NCBI GenBank assembly: GCA_041397725.1 | Contig: JAWKVZ010000004.1 | Span: 248,001-312,000, forward strand | Source: JAGRKR01 sp041397725 | GTDB taxonomy: Bacteria; Pseudomonadota; Alphaproteobacteria; Rhizobiales; Hyphomicrobiaceae | Direction: 5' to 3' | Length of the DNA: 64,000 bases | Shown here: positions 62,524-64,000 of the stretch, piece after piece | Layout: each line of letters starts with the position of its first letter | Position numbering within the stretch: the first letter of the stretch is position 1 | Notes under the pieces: generated by a model | Told to the model about the DNA's origin: nothing | Databases searched by the model: none | The model's input: only the letters and a program-made list of their open reading frames with translations | Made by a program: the position numbers and the translations under genes

Positions 62524-64000
62524 ATGCTATCGCTCGCCAGAGTATTGATGCGTCTCGCCGAGACCACGCTGGCGTTGCCGATCCGCCTCGGACGTTTCCT
62601 GCTCTTCTCGGTCCTGTTCAATCCGCGCCTCGGCCCGCTGCGGCATGTCGTTTCGCTGGCCGTGATCTATGCCATCTTCGCCGTTTTCCTTGTCTACGCC
62701 TTCGCGCCGATCCGCGCCGTGACAGGCCAGATCTGGATGGCGGACAAGCTGCGCTACGATGCCGAGCGCTGGCTCGCCACGGCGCTCTACGACGCCAGCG
62801 GCAACTTCGTCGGCACGTTCGACGCGCGTCTCGACAGCCAGCGCGACGTCAACTTCACCGGCCTGCCGATCGAGGTCGACGGCTACACCGCCAATCCCGA
62901 TCACAAATCGATCCCGGTGCGCTCGGTGCCGCTGCACTACTGGCGCTGCCTCGTCTATCACGAGGACCGCTACATGGGTGGCTGGCTCAACCCGTTCGGC
63001 ATCGACCTCGTCGGCGTCCTCAAGATCCCCTATTCGACCGTGCGGCGCTCCTTCAAGGCGCGCCGGCTGGTGCTCGGCATCGGCGGTTCGACGCTGCCCA
63101 TGCAGTTCGTGCGCGTCATCTACAAGACCCCGCCCGATCCCCGCGAAGGCGCCTTCGGCAAGCTCGCGCGCAAGCTCACGGAATGGTGGCTGGCTCCGAT
63201 CGTCTATCACGAGCTGACGCGCGGCGGCGACAAGACGCAATTGAAGCAATGGGCCGCCAACCATCTCTGGCTCGCGCAGCGCACGGGTGGCTCGCCCCTG
63301 CACGGTGTCGAGGTGACGAGCCGCGTCGTCTTCGGCAAACCCGCCAACGAGCTCACTATCGCCGAACAGTTCGTGCTGGCCTCGGCCGTCAACAAGCCGA
63401 TCATCCTGATGCCCGGCAGCGATCGCCTCAATAAGGTGCGGCTCGACCGCTGGCGCTACATCGCCGAGGTGCGGGCGCGAAAATGTGCCGATGTGCTTCT
63501 GGCGGGCACCGCGGAGCAGAAGAAGGTACTGTTCGAGCTTGTAAGCCTCGCGGGCGGCCCCCCCGACCCCAAGCTGAAGGCCAAGCTGCAGCAGGCCCTC
63601 GAGCGCCACGCCCCGCGCCTCGCCAAGCGGGCGGAGGCGAACCCGGAGATCCGCGCCAACATCCTCGTCCCGGCCGTGCGCCTAGGCGTGCGCGAGGAGA
63701 TGAAGCACGACTACGGCTTCGGCTGGCGCCGGCATGTCCGCGGCGTCACGCTCACGCTCGATGTCACCGAGAACATGGAGCTGCGCAGGAAACTGCTCAC
63801 CGCACTCGGCACCATCTCCACCAGATTCGAGGCGAAGGTCTCGCCCGGCTATACGCTTGATCCCGCCAAGGCGGGAAGTGGCAGGGACGGGCGACGGCTG
63901 CCCAACGTGATCGTCGTGGCCGCCAACGCGCGCGGGGAAATCGTGCGCTATTTCGAGATCGGCGACACCTCGCCCTATTTCGGCTCGGTTACGGCGCGCG
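62524..64000 (+). CDS. GT51 peptidoglycan glycosyltransferase (PBP1-like), 3' end outside window
   Basis: The frame opens at ATG 62524 and has no stop up to the end of the window (492 codons). An N-terminal transmembrane helix at about 43-60 is followed by a GT51 glycosyltransferase domain. The catalytic-site text reads YHEDRYMGGWLNPFGID (the EDxxF...H..D region), then GGSTLPMQ (GGST-IT-QQ in most PBPs), and WLAQRTGGSPLHGVEVTSRVVFGKPANELTIAE (in part) as the last conserved block. It polymerises lipid II in the periplasm. Whether a transpeptidase domain follows cannot be seen. The altered ED and QQ motifs are noted. Confidence 0.82.
   Translation, partial: MLSLARVLMRLAETTLALPIRLGRFLLFSVLFNPRLGPLRHVVSLAVIYAIFAVFLVYAFAPIRAVTGQIWMADKLRYDAERWLATALYDASGNFVGTFDARLDSQRDVNFTGLPIEVDGYTANPDHKSIPVRSVPLHYWRCLVYHEDRYMGGWLNPFGIDLVGVLKIPYSTVRRSFKARRLVLGIGGSTLPMQFVRVIYKTPPDPREGAFGKLARKLTEWWLAPIVYHELTRGGDKTQLKQWAANHLWLAQRTGGSPLHGVEVTSRVVFGKPANELTIAEQFVLASAVNKPIILMPGSDRLNKVRLDRWRYIAEVRARKCADVLLAGTAEQKKVLFELVSLAGGPPDPKLKAKLQQALERHAPRLAKRAEANPEIRANILVPAVRLGVREEMKHDYGFGWRRHVRGVTLTLDVTENMELRRKLLTALGTISTRFEAKVSPGYTLDPAKAGSGRDGRRLPNVIVVAANARGEIVRYFEIGDTSPYFGSVTAR

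Overview
The window is a GC-rich chromosomal stretch (mid-60s % GC by eye), gene-dense and carrying genes on both strands. It looks like an alphaproteobacterium of the Hyphomicrobiales type. The supporting signs are a DUF4170 protein next to Kdo/lipid A genes, a phasin, MetZ preceded by a SAM-II riboswitch, an Irr-like iron box before an NFU gene, a BcsS-like outer-membrane protein, and many CaiB/BaiF CoA-transferases and tripartite tricarboxylate transporters. I saw no rRNA, tRNA, CRISPR, transposase or prophage genes.

Layout. 1-5 kb: end of a Cu(I) P-type ATPase, a small cysteine-rich secreted protein with its own terminator, a BcsS-like beta-barrel, then a lower-GC pocket with a 2-phosphoglycerate-kinase-like protein and a phasin, and an EctD-like dioxygenase. 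5-10.6 kb: small membrane protein, MaoC hydratase, CaiB transferase, rsmE, a DSD1-type PLP enzyme and ubiA. 10.9-17.1 kb: envelope block with DUF4170, an MsbA-like ABC exporter, a tyrosine phosphatase (opposite strand), a fused DUF374 acyltransferase-WaaA Kdo transferase, and lpxK. 17-20.6 kb: an unknown protein, a DASS anion transporter and an enoyl-CoA hydratase.

20.6-28.3 kb: argD-argF-hslO behind a strong promoter followed at once by an intrinsic terminator (candidate attenuator), then a hydroxyacid module: AMACR-type racemase, D-tartrate dehydratase homologue, and two dehydrogenases resembling the (S)- and (R)-sulfolactate enzymes. 28.3-41.2 kb: apaG, metZ with SAM-II riboswitch, an ABC-2 exporter, an LLM flavin oxidoreductase, a metal-dependent cyclase, an MltB-type transglycosylase, enoyl-CoA hydratase, murJ, trpS, a universal stress protein and the NFU Fe-S scaffold.

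42-61.4 kb is a large catabolic region. On the minus strand tctC-tctB-tctA-enolase-superfamily enzyme form one operon. Diverging from it on the plus strand run a gamma-glutamyltransferase-like Ntn hydrolase, a CitE-like CoA-ester lyase, a CaiB CoA-transferase, (an opposite-strand isochorismatase-like amidase), an MmgE/PrpD protein, a small protein plus signature amidase, a complete Tat-exported-SBP ABC importer, a second isochorismatase-like amidase, DUF4387 and AtuA/DUF1446. This is consistent with uptake and breakdown of an amide-containing organic acid through CoA esters, but the substrate cannot be read from sequence. The window closes with an RsmC-like methyltransferase and a truncated GT51 peptidoglycan glycosyltransferase that runs off the end.
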